Below are positions 37,703 to 46,136 of a stretch of 64,000 bases of DNA, piece by piece (the stretch's first letter is position 1; each line of letters starts with the position of its first letter). The notes beneath the pieces were generated by a model. The model was given only the letters and a program-made list of their open reading frames with translations. It was not told the DNA's origin and searched no databases. The position numbers and the translations under genes were made by a program. The stretch is from Leptospiraceae bacterium (GTDB lineage Bacteria; Spirochaetota; Leptospiria; Leptospirales; Leptospiraceae), in assembly GCA_016708435.1 (NCBI GenBank), contig JADJFV010000001.1:1052698-1116697 (forward strand), read 5' to 3'.

Positions 37703-38932
37703 CTATTTCCCGTTTGTTTTTTGCACCGTTAAAAGATTGATGAAATCTCGGTTAAGTTGATTGATTGAATCCATAACCGAATGGACATTGTTCATTTGTT
37801 CTGTCGTAATATGTGTAATTTGAATTGCTTCATTGTTAATTTGCTCAATCTTTTCACGGAAAGTATTGTAAATTTCTGTTTGACTCTTCATTGTCTCGTC
37901 AACAGAATTTACCAGCGAATCAATATTACCCACTTCGCTAATAATTTTTTTAAATGTTTCTCCGCCTTCGGTTACATTTTCATTTCCTTTCTGGATAATG
38001 GAGTTAGTCTGCTTCACCAATTGGTTAATTCCTTTTGTGCTCTCTGCTGATTGTTCGGCTAACTTCGATATTTCTCTCGCAACTACGGAGAACCCCAAAC
38101 CAGCACTTCCTGCTCTTGCAGATTCTATGCTTGCGTTAAGCGATAGCAAGTTTGTCTGATCCGCGATCGTATCAATCATCTCAATAATGCCTTGCATTTG
38201 CTTTGCATTCTCTTGAATCTTTGCCATTGATTGCAACATCAATTCCAGGTATTGACCGCCTTTATCAGCAATATCGCTCGTGTTAGTTACAATATACAAA
38301 ACGGCAGACATCATTTGTATCGACTGCGCATTTGACTCGATGATTTGATGAGCGATGTCTGTTAGAAAACTGAGATTCTCTGATTGCTTCTTGGTGCTGC
38401 TTACAACTGAGTTTGCCTGTTTTAAAATGTCTTCAATTTTTGATGTTACATCCGTAACGGCGGCTAATAGCTTGTTCATCGCTTCTTCAGCGCGATTTTG
38501 CAATTCCATTTTCTCAGTCACATTCATCGAGAATCCAAGAATATTAGAAGAAGTTCCATTCTCTTCAATGATTGGAGTTTTAATCGTCTCTAAATAAGTC
38601 GCCTTTCCATCTTTGTCCAAATATCGCGTAATAGGGGGCAAAAATTTTTCTTTTGAGGCAATGATATCGCGGTCTTGTTTTTGAATCTTTTCAACTTGCT
38701 CTTTATTAGGATTAAAATCGAAATCTGTCTTCCCAATAATATCTTCCATCTTACTCGCCTTGAAGTTCCGGGCAAAGTTTTGATTTACAAGAACAAATCG
38801 TCCTTTATCGTCTCGAACAAAAGAAATATGTGGAAGGTGCCAAAATGCTGTCTTTAAGAGCTTATTCTCAGCTTCTAAAGCTTCAATTCTAGCTTTATCT
38901 TTTTGGAAATATTTCTTTATAAACTCTAACAT
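37703..38932 (-). CDS. Soluble PAS-containing methyl-accepting chemotaxis protein
   Basis: A 409-residue cytoplasmic receptor. No membrane helix is present. A short coiled coil (8-22) precedes a PAS domain (about 25-140: ISFVRDDKGRFVLVNQNFAR, GKTDFDFNP, ILGFSMNVTEKMEL), followed by the MCP signalling hairpin with the conserved tip sequence IADQTNLLSLNASIESARAG and FSVVAREISKLAEQSAESTK. It would report a cytoplasmic signal, perhaps redox or ligand bound by PAS, to CheA/CheW. No che genes are nearby. Confidence 0.88.
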   Translation of the reverse strand: MLEFIKKYFQKDKARIEALEAENKLLKTAFWHLPHISFVRDDKGRFVLVNQNFARNFKASKMEDIIGKTDFDFNPNKEQVEKIQKQDRDIIASKEKFLPPITRYLDKDGKATYLETIKTPIIEENGTSSNILGFSMNVTEKMELQNRAEEAMNKLLAAVTDVTSKIEDILKQANSVVSSTKKQSENLSFLTDIAHQIIESNAQSIQMMSAVLYIVTNTSDIADKGGQYLELMLQSMAKIQENAKQMQGIIEMIDTIADQTNLLSLNASIESARAGSAGLGFSVVAREISKLAEQSAESTKGINQLVKQTNSIIQKGNENVTEGGETFKKIISEVGNIDSLVNSVDETMKSQTEIYNTFREKIEQINNEAIQITHITTEQMNNVHSVMDSINQLNRDFINLLTVQKTNGK

Positions 38933-39204
38933 GAACTGCTTCTGCTTCTATTAACGATACTTCAAAGGTTTTATTTAGCCTATTATTTTCAATTCGTATA
39001 ATCTATACTCATAAAATAAGATTAATAATTTATTGAGTGAAGGAAAAATCGATTTTTTGCCTGATTAATATGATTTAGGAATAAGAAATTCAAAGAAATC
39101 AAGGAAAAAACGGGGAAAATGGATAATTTGTCTTTAGTATAAAGGATTTAGGATTATCCCAGAAATGGGCTTATTGGAATGTTGCTACCAATGCATCCTG
39201 ATTT

Positions 39205-39335
39205 CGCGAAAGAGAGACACACATCCATGCGTCTCTACGTTTTTTTAAAACGCATCGCCTTGATCGCTTTCTGCAGGAGTAGGTAAGGCTTGTTAGACTT
39301 AAATTACCTTGCAGATGCATTTTGGCGAACGACAG
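39205..39335. repeat. Partial copy of the array boundary repeat, ending in the 19-bp motif
   Basis: Contains an imperfect palindrome (AGAGACACAC...ATGCGTCTCT, 39213-39236), then CGCCTTGATCGCTTTC and GGAGTAGGTAAGGCTTGTTA, then GCATTTTGGCGAACGACAG (39317-39335). The same order occurs at 54454-54696. The motif lies just past the 3' end of the minus-strand gene at 39371. The rest of 38933-39370 shows nothing else. Confidence 0.7.
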
Positions 39336-39370
39336 GATAGTATTTTGGGAAGCCACAGCTATGGTATAAA

Positions 39371-39880
39371 TTAAGCAGCAATTTTTTTGAATTGAATTTT
39401 CGCATGAACTCCAATCGCACCTAATATCCTTAGCATTAGATCCGTAGATATTTCTTTAGATTGGCGATTCATAAGCGCAGTAACCCTTGTTCTTGAAGTC
39501 TTCGCAAGCTTTGCCACTTGAGCATGAGTTAGCTCTTGCTTTATTACCGTCTCAATGATTTTATCATTTAAATCGCTACGGATTTCAAGTTCTAAACCAA
39601 CAACTTCATCGAGTCCAAGAGCAACTGCAAGTTCCTTTGCATTTTTTGCTATAACGGGTTTAATCTTTTTCATTGTATAACTCCTTAAATCTTTTACGCG
39701 TAATTCTTCAACGCCCTTTTCAATAGATGTCATAGGTTTAGCCAAAGGCATTGACAGATGATTACCTTTTTGTAGTTCAAAAATTGCCTGACCTAATTCA
39801 CGACGTACTTCCTCTGGAAAATCTCTCAGTGTTGCAAGGGCTTTAGGATGAAACTCGACTTTCTTCATTTTACTTAGCAA
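39371..39880 (-). pseudogene. Truncated HigB-like toxin fused in frame to HigA-like antitoxin
   Basis: A 169-residue fused frame. Residues 5-66 (VEFHPKALATLRDFPEEVRR, then ELGQAIFELQKGNHLS and GVEELRVKDLR) are the N-terminal half of a phage Gp49/HigB-type RelE-fold toxin. Where the toxin should continue, the frame runs into SYTMKKIKPVIAKNAKELAV, the start of an XRE-type antitoxin with helix-turn-helix THAQVAKLAKTSRTRVTALM. The antitoxin's own ribosome binding site (AAGGAGT) and ATG at 39673 survive inside the fusion. So an internal deletion removed the catalytic C-terminal half of the toxin; the antitoxin is probably still made. An 8-bp inverted repeat (GCAATGTC/GACATTGC, 39877-39902) at the 5' end may be an operator. 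Confidence 0.7.
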
Positions 39881-39918
39881 TGTCTCATATCTGGGACATT
39901 GCTACAAGAAATATTTTT

Positions 39919-40644
39919 GATTTTTTAAAAATACTTTTCCCGAATAACAAAGCTAGGCAATATTGGAAAACTTTTCTTTCAAACCATGCTGATAAAATTA
40001 TCGCTATGGACTTTTGTGTTTCATATACTTGGAACTTTAAAACTTTGTATACTCTTTTTATCATCTCGCACAAAACCAGAGAAATCATTTACTTTCGTTC
40101 TACCTTTCATCCAAACCCTGCTTGGATGAAACAGCAGATTCGTAATGCTTTCGGTTTTGTAGAAACTCTTCCTAAATGCCTTATCATGGACAACGATTCT
40201 AATTTCTCAAAAGACTTTCGTTCTTTCTTGCGGCAATTCGGGATTATCCCAAAGAGAACAGCGTTTCATTCTCCTTGGCAGAATGGGATTATGGAAAGAT
40301 TCAACGGAACAGTGAGAAGAGAGTTGTTGGATCATGTTATTCCGGCGAAGCTCCGTTAGCCATCAGGCGGTAGGAGCTGAGGCCTGCCAGACATTTCCTT
40401 CAGAAATGGGGGTGGAGTGAGCATCATCTTGATAAACTTCTCAAGGAATATATTAATTATTACAATCAATCTCGGTCTCATCTTTTTAGAAATAAAGATT
40501 CACCGCTTGGTAGAATCTATGAATCTCTCCCGTGCAGACTTCGTTCACCAAATGCAATTCCTATTCTCGGAGGGTTACACCATGTATACCACTGGCATTC
40601 CTCCTCCAAGTAATAATTGCAGATTGCATTTTGGCGAGGCACAG
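39919..40644 (+). mobile_element. Broken IS copy 1 (DDE integrase-core transposase)
   Basis: The 3' part of an insertion sequence whose second copy is at 61.7-62.8 kb. The frame 39880-40359 encodes an integrase core with catalytic Asp residues in IIAMDFCVSYTWNFK and LIMDNDSNFSKDF, and Glu in NGIMERFNGTVRRELLDHV, as in IS3/IS481-type elements. The 5' half is missing and the frame is interrupted at about 40345-40420 by a small inserted repeat. Coding similarity resumes as LINFSRNILI... in other frames, and the element ends with GCATTTTGGCGAGGCACAG. Not functional by itself. Confidence 0.8.
40345..40420. repeat. Small repeat inserted in the transposase gene
   Basis: About 75 bp absent from IS copy 2 at the same place. 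It contains GAGCTGAGGCCTGCCAGACA followed by TTTCCTTCAGAAATGGGGGT, closely matching 40967-41017 and 45146-45190 (AGCTGAGGTCTGCTAGACAT, TTCCATCAGAAATGGGGGCG). Confidence 0.7.
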
Positions 40645-40654
40645 CTCGCTCTAT

Positions 40655-40690
40655 GGTCATGTTTTTTCTTACGGATAAAAAAACATGACC
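40655..40690. terminator. Strong hairpin after the IS fragment
   Basis: GGTCATGTTTTTT (40655-40667) pairs perfectly with AAAAAACATGACC (40678-40690) across a 10-nt loop. It could be a bidirectional terminator or a palindromic relic. Confidence 0.55.
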
Positions 40691-40697
40691 CCGTTTG

Positions 40698-41247
40698 ATC
40701 CCTAACGCATAGTCGTTGGTTGACTTTTCTTTTCATAAGGTTAATCCTTATTATCCTTTTACTTCAAAAGTTACACTTTTGAGATTCTCTTTCTCTTCTC
40801 TTTCCAGAGCGGGATTCTTTCTTATTCCACTCCCGTGGGGGGATTCTTTTTTATAACGCTTCCCAGCGTGGGTGATTGATTTCTTACTTCTTTCTTTCTT
40901 TCTTGGGAAGAGAAAGAAAGAAGTAAGCAAGAAAGAAAAGAAAGCCCGACGAAGCTTCGAGAGCATCAGCGAAGAAGCTGAGGTCTGCTAGACATTTCCA
41001 TCAGAAATGGGGGCGGACTCAGACTCTTTTGCTTTAACACTTCGCCAATGCTCCATTAAGACCCTTTTGTTTTCCTTTGCTCTTTCGCTTACTGTGTGTT
41101 ATCCCTTTCACTTTAATTTTCGGTCGGTGAGTAGATGCGACAAATCGGAAATAGCTACTTGAAAACTCGCATCGTATCGAACCACCGTTGGCATTCCTCC
41201 TTCAAGTAACATTGCGGATTGCATTTTGGCGAAGGAAAGAGCGACAG
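40698..41247. repeat. Long direct repeat, copy A (left of module A)
   Basis: About 540 bp matching 44868-45396 with scattered differences. Shared landmarks in order: TCCCTAACGC near the left end, AAAAGTTACACTTTTGAGAT, GCGGGATTCTTTCTTATTCC, a 17-bp hairpin (40883-40899 with 40911-40927), CCCGACGAAGCTTCGAGAGC, the AGCTGAGGTCTGC block, AACACTTCGCCAATGCTCCA, the GGTGAGTAG segment and an IS-end-like stretch finishing with GCATTTTGGCGA. It has the same orientation as copy B and brackets the M23 module. No gene. Confidence 0.85.
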
Positions 41248-41268
41248 ATTCTTTTTTATTCCTGTAAA

Positions 41269-41979
41269 TCATTTAAACCTGATGGAAAACAAAATCTTTT
41301 TTGCTATTGTTGGTGTTAATAAAAGCTGGTTATTAATACAACATAATTGTAAATTATATGTATATTCACCATTCCATGCAATAAGCCTAAAATTTTGTTC
41401 CGGGTACATTATATCTCTGCCAACGTCAAAAACGCCAATCCAATTATTGAACTCAATTTTTTTTGTCCCATCAAATGGGTAAGCAATGCAATCTAAGCAA
41501 AAATTATAGCTTACGCCATTATCGATTTGACTCTGATCGATTTCGTCCATGTTCAATGCAAAAAAATTTAATCTAACTTTGGTTATATGAAGAATACCAT
41601 ATTTTTCTAAGTAGAGAGTATAATCCGAGTAATGTGTTGTTTTTGATTTAAAATACACCTCCGCTTCTTTTTGCTTTAAATATTTAATTGAAGGTACATA
41701 GAATGATATGTCTTTATACTTAATTAATTTCCAATTTAAGAAATCAGAAGTATTTTTCTCTTCAATCCATGCTTTTACTTTTTTATTTTCGATTAGTATG
41801 GGAATTTTATGATTCCATATTTTGGCATTCTGTTTTAAAACTTTTTCTCCAAATTTTAATCTACCAATTACTTTCTCATCTCTTGATTCTTTAAAAATGG
41901 GAGCGTTTTCCTCTATTACAATTAATTCCTTTGGATATAATAAAATCGAAATCAATTGAAAAAGAAAAAAAATTTTCAT
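41269..41979 (-). CDS. Immunity-like exported protein, module A
   Basis: A 236-residue protein whose ATG overlaps the stop of the M23 effector by one base (TAATG). A hydrophobic export signal (MKIFFLFQLISILLYPKELI) is followed by an SH3-like stretch (ENAPIFKESRDEKVIGRLKF, then KILIENKKVKAWI-like sequence). The remainder contains YLEKYGILHITKVRLNFFAL and two Cys (CLDC). Position, coupling, export and lack of relatives among the other cassettes argue for a cognate immunity protein acting in the periplasm against the M23 peptidase. That role is inference. Confidence 0.6.
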   Translation of the reverse strand: MKIFFLFQLISILLYPKELIVIEENAPIFKESRDEKVIGRLKFGEKVLKQNAKIWNHKIPILIENKKVKAWIEEKNTSDFLNWKLIKYKDISFYVPSIKYLKQKEAEVYFKSKTTHYSDYTLYLEKYGILHITKVRLNFFALNMDEIDQSQIDNGVSYNFCLDCIAYPFDGTKKIEFNNWIGVFDVGRDIMYPEQNFRLIAWNGEYTYNLQLCCINNQLLLTPTIAKKILFSIRFK

Positions 41980-44780
41980 TATTTTACTTCCTTTTTTTCC
42001 CAATCGAAATTTTCGGGGTCGACCCTATGGTCAGGATATGCAAGTAATAAAGGAGCACCAAGTGGTCTATAAGTTTGACCTTCAGGCATCTTGATTATTT
42101 CAAAATGTAAATGCGGTGCGTAGCCTACTCCGTTTCTCTCTCCTGTGCCTCCTGATGTAGCTATTTTATCTCCAGTGTTAACTGTATCATTTCTTTTTAC
42201 ATTAGCTTCTTTTAAATGAGCGTAAACTGCATAAGTACCATCTCCATGATCTATAACGACTGTATTTCCATACGATCCGGTAGGGTTGACTCCAACATCA
42301 ATAACTTTTCCTCCTTTCGGTGAATGAACTGGTGTTCCAGTATTAACACCAAGGTCAAGTGAATGATGCTGACTCCCACGACTTGTACCTGCAAAGTCAT
42401 CAGTAACTAATGGTAAACGCCTAGTTTGCGCATTTTTCGGATCAGCATTATACGCTCTATCTGCGTCCGTTAATCTGAAAACATTTTTACCGTGGTCAGC
42501 TAAGTTAAAATCTGATGACAATGGGACTCGTACACCATTTGGCGTTTTAAATAATTTTTTTGCTCTTGCCGCTTCTGCTACCGTAAGACCATTCATTTTA
42601 TTATCAATTTCAGTTAATCTATTTTGGTGAGCTTCAATTTTCTTATCAATATCTTTTTTAGCTGAGAAATCATACCAATCTAATTTATCCTTTTCACTTC
42701 GAAGTCTTGAAATTTCAACATTCGTCTTTGCCCCTTCAGCCTTCAATCCATTCAACTCTGCAATATGTGGATCAGGATGAGTAGATTCTGTCAGTACCGT
42801 GCTATCTCTTGCTACTTTAGCGTCCTTAGTAACACTTGTTTGCAAAACAGAATAAGTCGGTCTTATCCCCAAAACATTTAATGCACTTGCTTTTACAGAA
42901 TCAAATCCGTTACTTACAGAGTTACTAATAGAATTAAACCCATCACTCACAAAATCAGTCACACGATCAAAGAAACTAGGCTCCTGTGAATGTTCGTCAT
43001 TATCCCCATCAACTGGTCTAGTAGAATCATCATCATCCTCATCCCGTCGTCTCGCCACAGAAACATCCGCATTAGAACCATTAGCCGCAGCACCCTGACC
43101 ATTTGCAGGAACAGTCGGAGCACTCGAACCACCAGCCAAGAAAGCAGCACCAGCAGACATCAGCGCCGCAGTCCCCGCAAACACCAAATCCACTAGCCCT
43201 TGCGGACCTTCCTCACCACCACCTTCTTGCGAATCATTATCCCGCGCATCTTTCGCGTCAGCAGCATCCTTTGCCGTCTTCACCGGATTACGATCATTCT
43301 CCTCAGCAAGTCGCCTCTGCTCTACAGTGTCCGCCAAATCAGCAATATCCTGACCATTAATCTCACCGAGGAAATTCTCATTAGCCGTATAGTTTCCATT
43401 TACATCTACAGTTCCTTGTTGAGAACCTAAAATCGTTAATGAACCACTCGTTCCATTTCGTCCATTCTCGATTCCAAGTCCGTATCCATTTCCGAAATCA
43501 GCATTCCCGCTCACGCTAAATCCCTCTTTGCCGTCGTAGGATAATTCAGAGCTAAAGTTTGCACCACCAACTTGTCTTTCTATTATATCATAACTTCCAC
43601 CAAATGTTCCCGAACTTCCCGTGTAGCTAACACCCATTGTCCCGAATCCGAGATTTGTTCCTAGGTTAAATGTTGCTCCGCCACGCTGTGATTGTCCGAT
43701 GGTTACATTCGTAAACAATGCTTTCATCGCATCTGCATTACCAAAGCCAAGAGAAGTTCCAAGTCCTTGGACAGCAGCAGTCACGTTTGCCTTTATCCCG
43801 AAGCCGTCTTCTTTCGAATAACTTACATTTACCCCTTTTAAATATTTCTCAGCAGCAACTATATTATCCACCGCCGTCTGTGACATCCCAACTGCTTTTC
43901 CCACGTTCGACAAGGCACCACCTGCGGCTGATTGAAATATACCGTTAAGCGCTCCTGCTAATGCTCCTGATTTGCCACCAGTTCTAGAACCAATCGCAGC
44001 TTGCAATCCTATATTCGCTGTAGTTACTACCGTATTAGCCGCAGTAGCCGATGTATTGAGTGCAGTTAATAGAGGAGTAGCCGCTCCCGCCGTTATCGCT
44101 GCCAATGCCACTGATACTGCTGTCTGTGCCGTAGACTCTATCGCCTTAGTTTTCTCTTTCTTCTTCGCTTTCTTTGCCTTGATTTTATTATTTGTAGCAC
44201 CCGCCACACTCTTCGCTAAATCAGCATCCATACCGTTATTCTCTAGAAACTCAGCGAATGCCATCTCTTGCACTCGATTCATTAACCCATCCTTCGACAT
44301 ATCCACCTTAGCCGCACCAGTCCATGTCGCTGGTGGAGTAAATGGTGTTGTCGTCAAGTGGTCGAATGTATCTGCACTTCCCCCTACGGCTATCACTGCA
44401 TTCTTCACAATACCCTTCACCATTCCATTTGCCATATTAAGAGCACTGGCGACACCACTACTAGCAACCTTTCCCAAGTTCGCATTATTCTTCTTAGCCA
44501 CTTGTCTTTTCTTAAGTCCACCGAGTATTTGTGAAAAGTTTCCTGCTGCATCCGGTCTACCGATTGCGTTTGCTACTGCCGCTCCTGCTGCGTCTTGAAT
44601 GAGTCCAATCTCTTGTTGTTGCAGCGCATTGTATTGGTTGTTGTTTGATACAACAGAACTACTTTGCATCAATTTGTTCTTAGCCGCTACTCCTGCTACA
44701 AGTCCCGCAGGACCTCCCATCATCAAGTCGTTGCCACTGGGCGTTCCGCGGTTATATCGTGTTTGTCTCATCCTTCGCAT
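41979..44780 (-). CDS. Orphan polymorphic-toxin cassette A with M23 peptidase tip
   Basis: A 933-residue frame. Its first 18 residues (MRRMRQTRYNRGTPSGNDL) are unrelated to the paralogues; similarity starts abruptly at MMGGPAGLVAGVAAKNKLMQ, so the N-terminal part is missing. The shared core follows (about 20-575), ending with the Gly/Ala segment DLVFAGTAALMSAGAAFLAG. The unique tip contains a LytM/M23 metallopeptidase (about 785-915) with zinc ligands in SQHHSLDLGV and APHLHFEI and the fold motif GNTVVIDHGDGTYAVYAHL. M23 enzymes cut peptide cross-links in peptidoglycan. No signal peptide, as expected for an orphan cassette awaiting recombination with the full-length gene. Confidence 0.75.
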   Translation of the reverse strand: MRRMRQTRYNRGTPSGNDLMMGGPAGLVAGVAAKNKLMQSSSVVSNNNQYNALQQQEIGLIQDAAGAAVANAIGRPDAAGNFSQILGGLKKRQVAKKNNANLGKVASSGVASALNMANGMVKGIVKNAVIAVGGSADTFDHLTTTPFTPPATWTGAAKVDMSKDGLMNRVQEMAFAEFLENNGMDADLAKSVAGATNNKIKAKKAKKKEKTKAIESTAQTAVSVALAAITAGAATPLLTALNTSATAANTVVTTANIGLQAAIGSRTGGKSGALAGALNGIFQSAAGGALSNVGKAVGMSQTAVDNIVAAEKYLKGVNVSYSKEDGFGIKANVTAAVQGLGTSLGFGNADAMKALFTNVTIGQSQRGGATFNLGTNLGFGTMGVSYTGSSGTFGGSYDIIERQVGGANFSSELSYDGKEGFSVSGNADFGNGYGLGIENGRNGTSGSLTILGSQQGTVDVNGNYTANENFLGEINGQDIADLADTVEQRRLAEENDRNPVKTAKDAADAKDARDNDSQEGGGEEGPQGLVDLVFAGTAALMSAGAAFLAGGSSAPTVPANGQGAAANGSNADVSVARRRDEDDDDSTRPVDGDNDEHSQEPSFFDRVTDFVSDGFNSISNSVSNGFDSVKASALNVLGIRPTYSVLQTSVTKDAKVARDSTVLTESTHPDPHIAELNGLKAEGAKTNVEISRLRSEKDKLDWYDFSAKKDIDKKIEAHQNRLTEIDNKMNGLTVAEAARAKKLFKTPNGVRVPLSSDFNLADHGKNVFRLTDADRAYNADPKNAQTRRLPLVTDDFAGTSRGSQHHSLDLGVNTGTPVHSPKGGKVIDVGVNPTGSYGNTVVIDHGDGTYAVYAHLKEANVKRNDTVNTGDKIATSGGTGERNGVGYAPHLHFEIIKMPEGQTYRPLGAPLLLAYPDHRVDPENFDWEKKEVK

Positions 44781-44867
44781 GATTGGTTTCCTTTACCGAC
44801 TTAGCGCGTCGGGCTATTACGGGCTTCGCTATCGCTACGGTCGCGAGCAGATGCGACTACCCCTGCA

Positions 44868-45396
44868 TATCCCTAACGCTTCGTCGTTGGTAGACTTTCT
44901 TTCTTTAAGGTTTCACCTTATTATCCTTCTTTTTTAAAAGTTACACTTTTGAGATTCTCTTTCTCTTCTCTTTCCAGAGCGGGATTCTTTCTTATTCCAC
45001 TCCCGTGGGGGGATTCTTTTTTATAACGCTTCCCAGCGTGGGTGATTGATTTCTTACTTCTTTCTTTTCTTTCTTGGGAAGAGAAAAGAAAGAAGTAAGC
45101 AAGAAAGAAAAGAAAGCCCGACGAAGCTTCGAGAGCATCAGCGAAGAAGCTGAGGTCTGCTAGACATTTCCATCAGAAATGGGGGCGGACTCAGACTCTT
45201 TCGTTTTAACACTTCGCCAATGCTCCATTAAGACCCTTTTGTTTTTCTTACTCTTTCGCATAATCTGTATTATCCTTTACTACAAAGTTCGGTTGGTGAG
45301 TAGCAGCATCCGAGAAAGCGTATCGAACCACACCATGTTTACCAATGGCATACCACCTCCAAATAATATTGCAGGTTGCATTTTGGCGAGGCACAG
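44868..45396. repeat. Long direct repeat, copy B (right of module A)
   Basis: Second copy of the 40698-41247 repeat in the same orientation. The internal hairpin is one base pair longer than in copy A: CTTACTTCTTTCTTTTCT (45053-45070) pairs with AGAAAAGAAAGAAGTAAG (45082-45099). It ends with GCATTTTGGCGAGGCACAG (45378-45396). The adjacent 44781-44867 is G/C-rich non-coding DNA of unknown origin. Confidence 0.85.
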
Positions 45397-45397
45397 G

Positions 45398-45467
45398 TTA
45401 CACCATGTATACCACTGGCATTCCTCCTCCAAGTAATCATTGCAGATTGCATTTTGGCGAGCGACAG
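45398..45467. repeat. IS-end fragment in tandem with repeat B
   Basis: About 70 bp, GTTACACCATGTATACCACT ... GCATTTTGGCGAGCGACAG, nearly identical to the last 70 bp of IS copies 1 and 2. It directly abuts the end of the immunity-like gene of module B. Confidence 0.8.
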
Positions 45468-45473
45468 GCACAG

Positions 45474-46136
45474 CTACAGCAATCTAGGTTTCGGTTTTAC
45501 ATACGTTGTAAAATCCCCATGAAACCTACGAAACTTTCCTGACTCATCTTTTATGACGTTAATAGTAACTCCTTTAGAAGTCTTTTGAATAATCATCTCC
45601 GTATCATTTGTAAACAAACTATATTTATAAGGTTCCAATTTCTTTAAGTTAAAGAAAAAAGCGTAATCGTCCGCATCATCAATTCGTATTTGAAATCCTG
45701 TAGTTCCTGTAGCTGCCCATAAAGTCATTAAATATGCTTTCTTATTTTGATACTTACCTTGAATTTCCTGACTATATTCATAGCACTCTATAAGTTGCTT
45801 CTTATTATTAAACAGAAATTCCTTTTCTTTGTTAGTTGATATATCGTGTTCGTAGTTTAGATACCCTATCACTCCATTGCAATCTACTTGGTTCCATACC
45901 CTCTCTCCACTAATATTTTTGTCTAAATAAATCTCTTTTAAAGATTTTGTAATTGTCCCAATCGGACATATGCCTATTGCTTTTGATTTAACACTGTAGT
46001 TTTCGTAAAGATTCTTTTCTCTAAGTATAAGAATATATTCTTCCACAAGATCTTCCTTCGATTTATTACATCCACTTGTAGCTAACAACAATAAGCCAGT
46101 GACACATAGATAAAAATTATTCTTCAATGCCGACAT
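45474..46136 (-). CDS. Immunity-like lipoprotein, module B
   Basis: A 220-residue protein with signal peptide and lipobox (FYLCVTGLLLLATSGCNKSK; Cys at about 23). The start lies 20 nt inside the end of effector B. The mature protein contains YLNYEHDISTNKEKEFLFNN and TLWAATGTTGFQIRIDDADD. No known family. Lipid anchoring would place it at the membrane facing the periplasm, consistent with blocking a toxin delivered there. Its 3' end runs into the IS-end repeat, so the C-terminus may be partly repeat-encoded. Confidence 0.6.
   Translation of the reverse strand: MSALKNNFYLCVTGLLLLATSGCNKSKEDLVEEYILILREKNLYENYSVKSKAIGICPIGTITKSLKEIYLDKNISGERVWNQVDCNGVIGYLNYEHDISTNKEKEFLFNNKKQLIECYEYSQEIQGKYQNKKAYLMTLWAATGTTGFQIRIDDADDYAFFFNLKKLEPYKYSLFTNDTEMIIQKTSKGVTINVIKDESGKFRRFHGDFTTYVKPKPRLL

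Noticed and set aside
39171..39356. 61-residue frame in the partial boundary repeat
   Set aside because: It translates the palindrome and repeat blocks (CVLKKRRDAWMCVSLSR), also seen in fragments at 49.9 and 54.5 kb; repeat-derived.
43972..44598. Long open frames opposite the toxin cores (also 48263-48811, 48878-49510, 53635-54120, 58065-58865)
   Set aside because: They recur at the same place opposite each copy of the conserved core, have low-complexity Ala/Pro/Ile/Ser composition, and are explained by the Gly/Ala codon pattern of the real gene. No ribosome binding sites.
45179..45542. Short frames inside the long direct repeat and IS-end fragments (also 40417-40698, 41219-41482, 45280-45471)
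   Set aside because: They run through repeat DNA and IS tails and contain translated repeat motifs, without protein-like composition or start signals.
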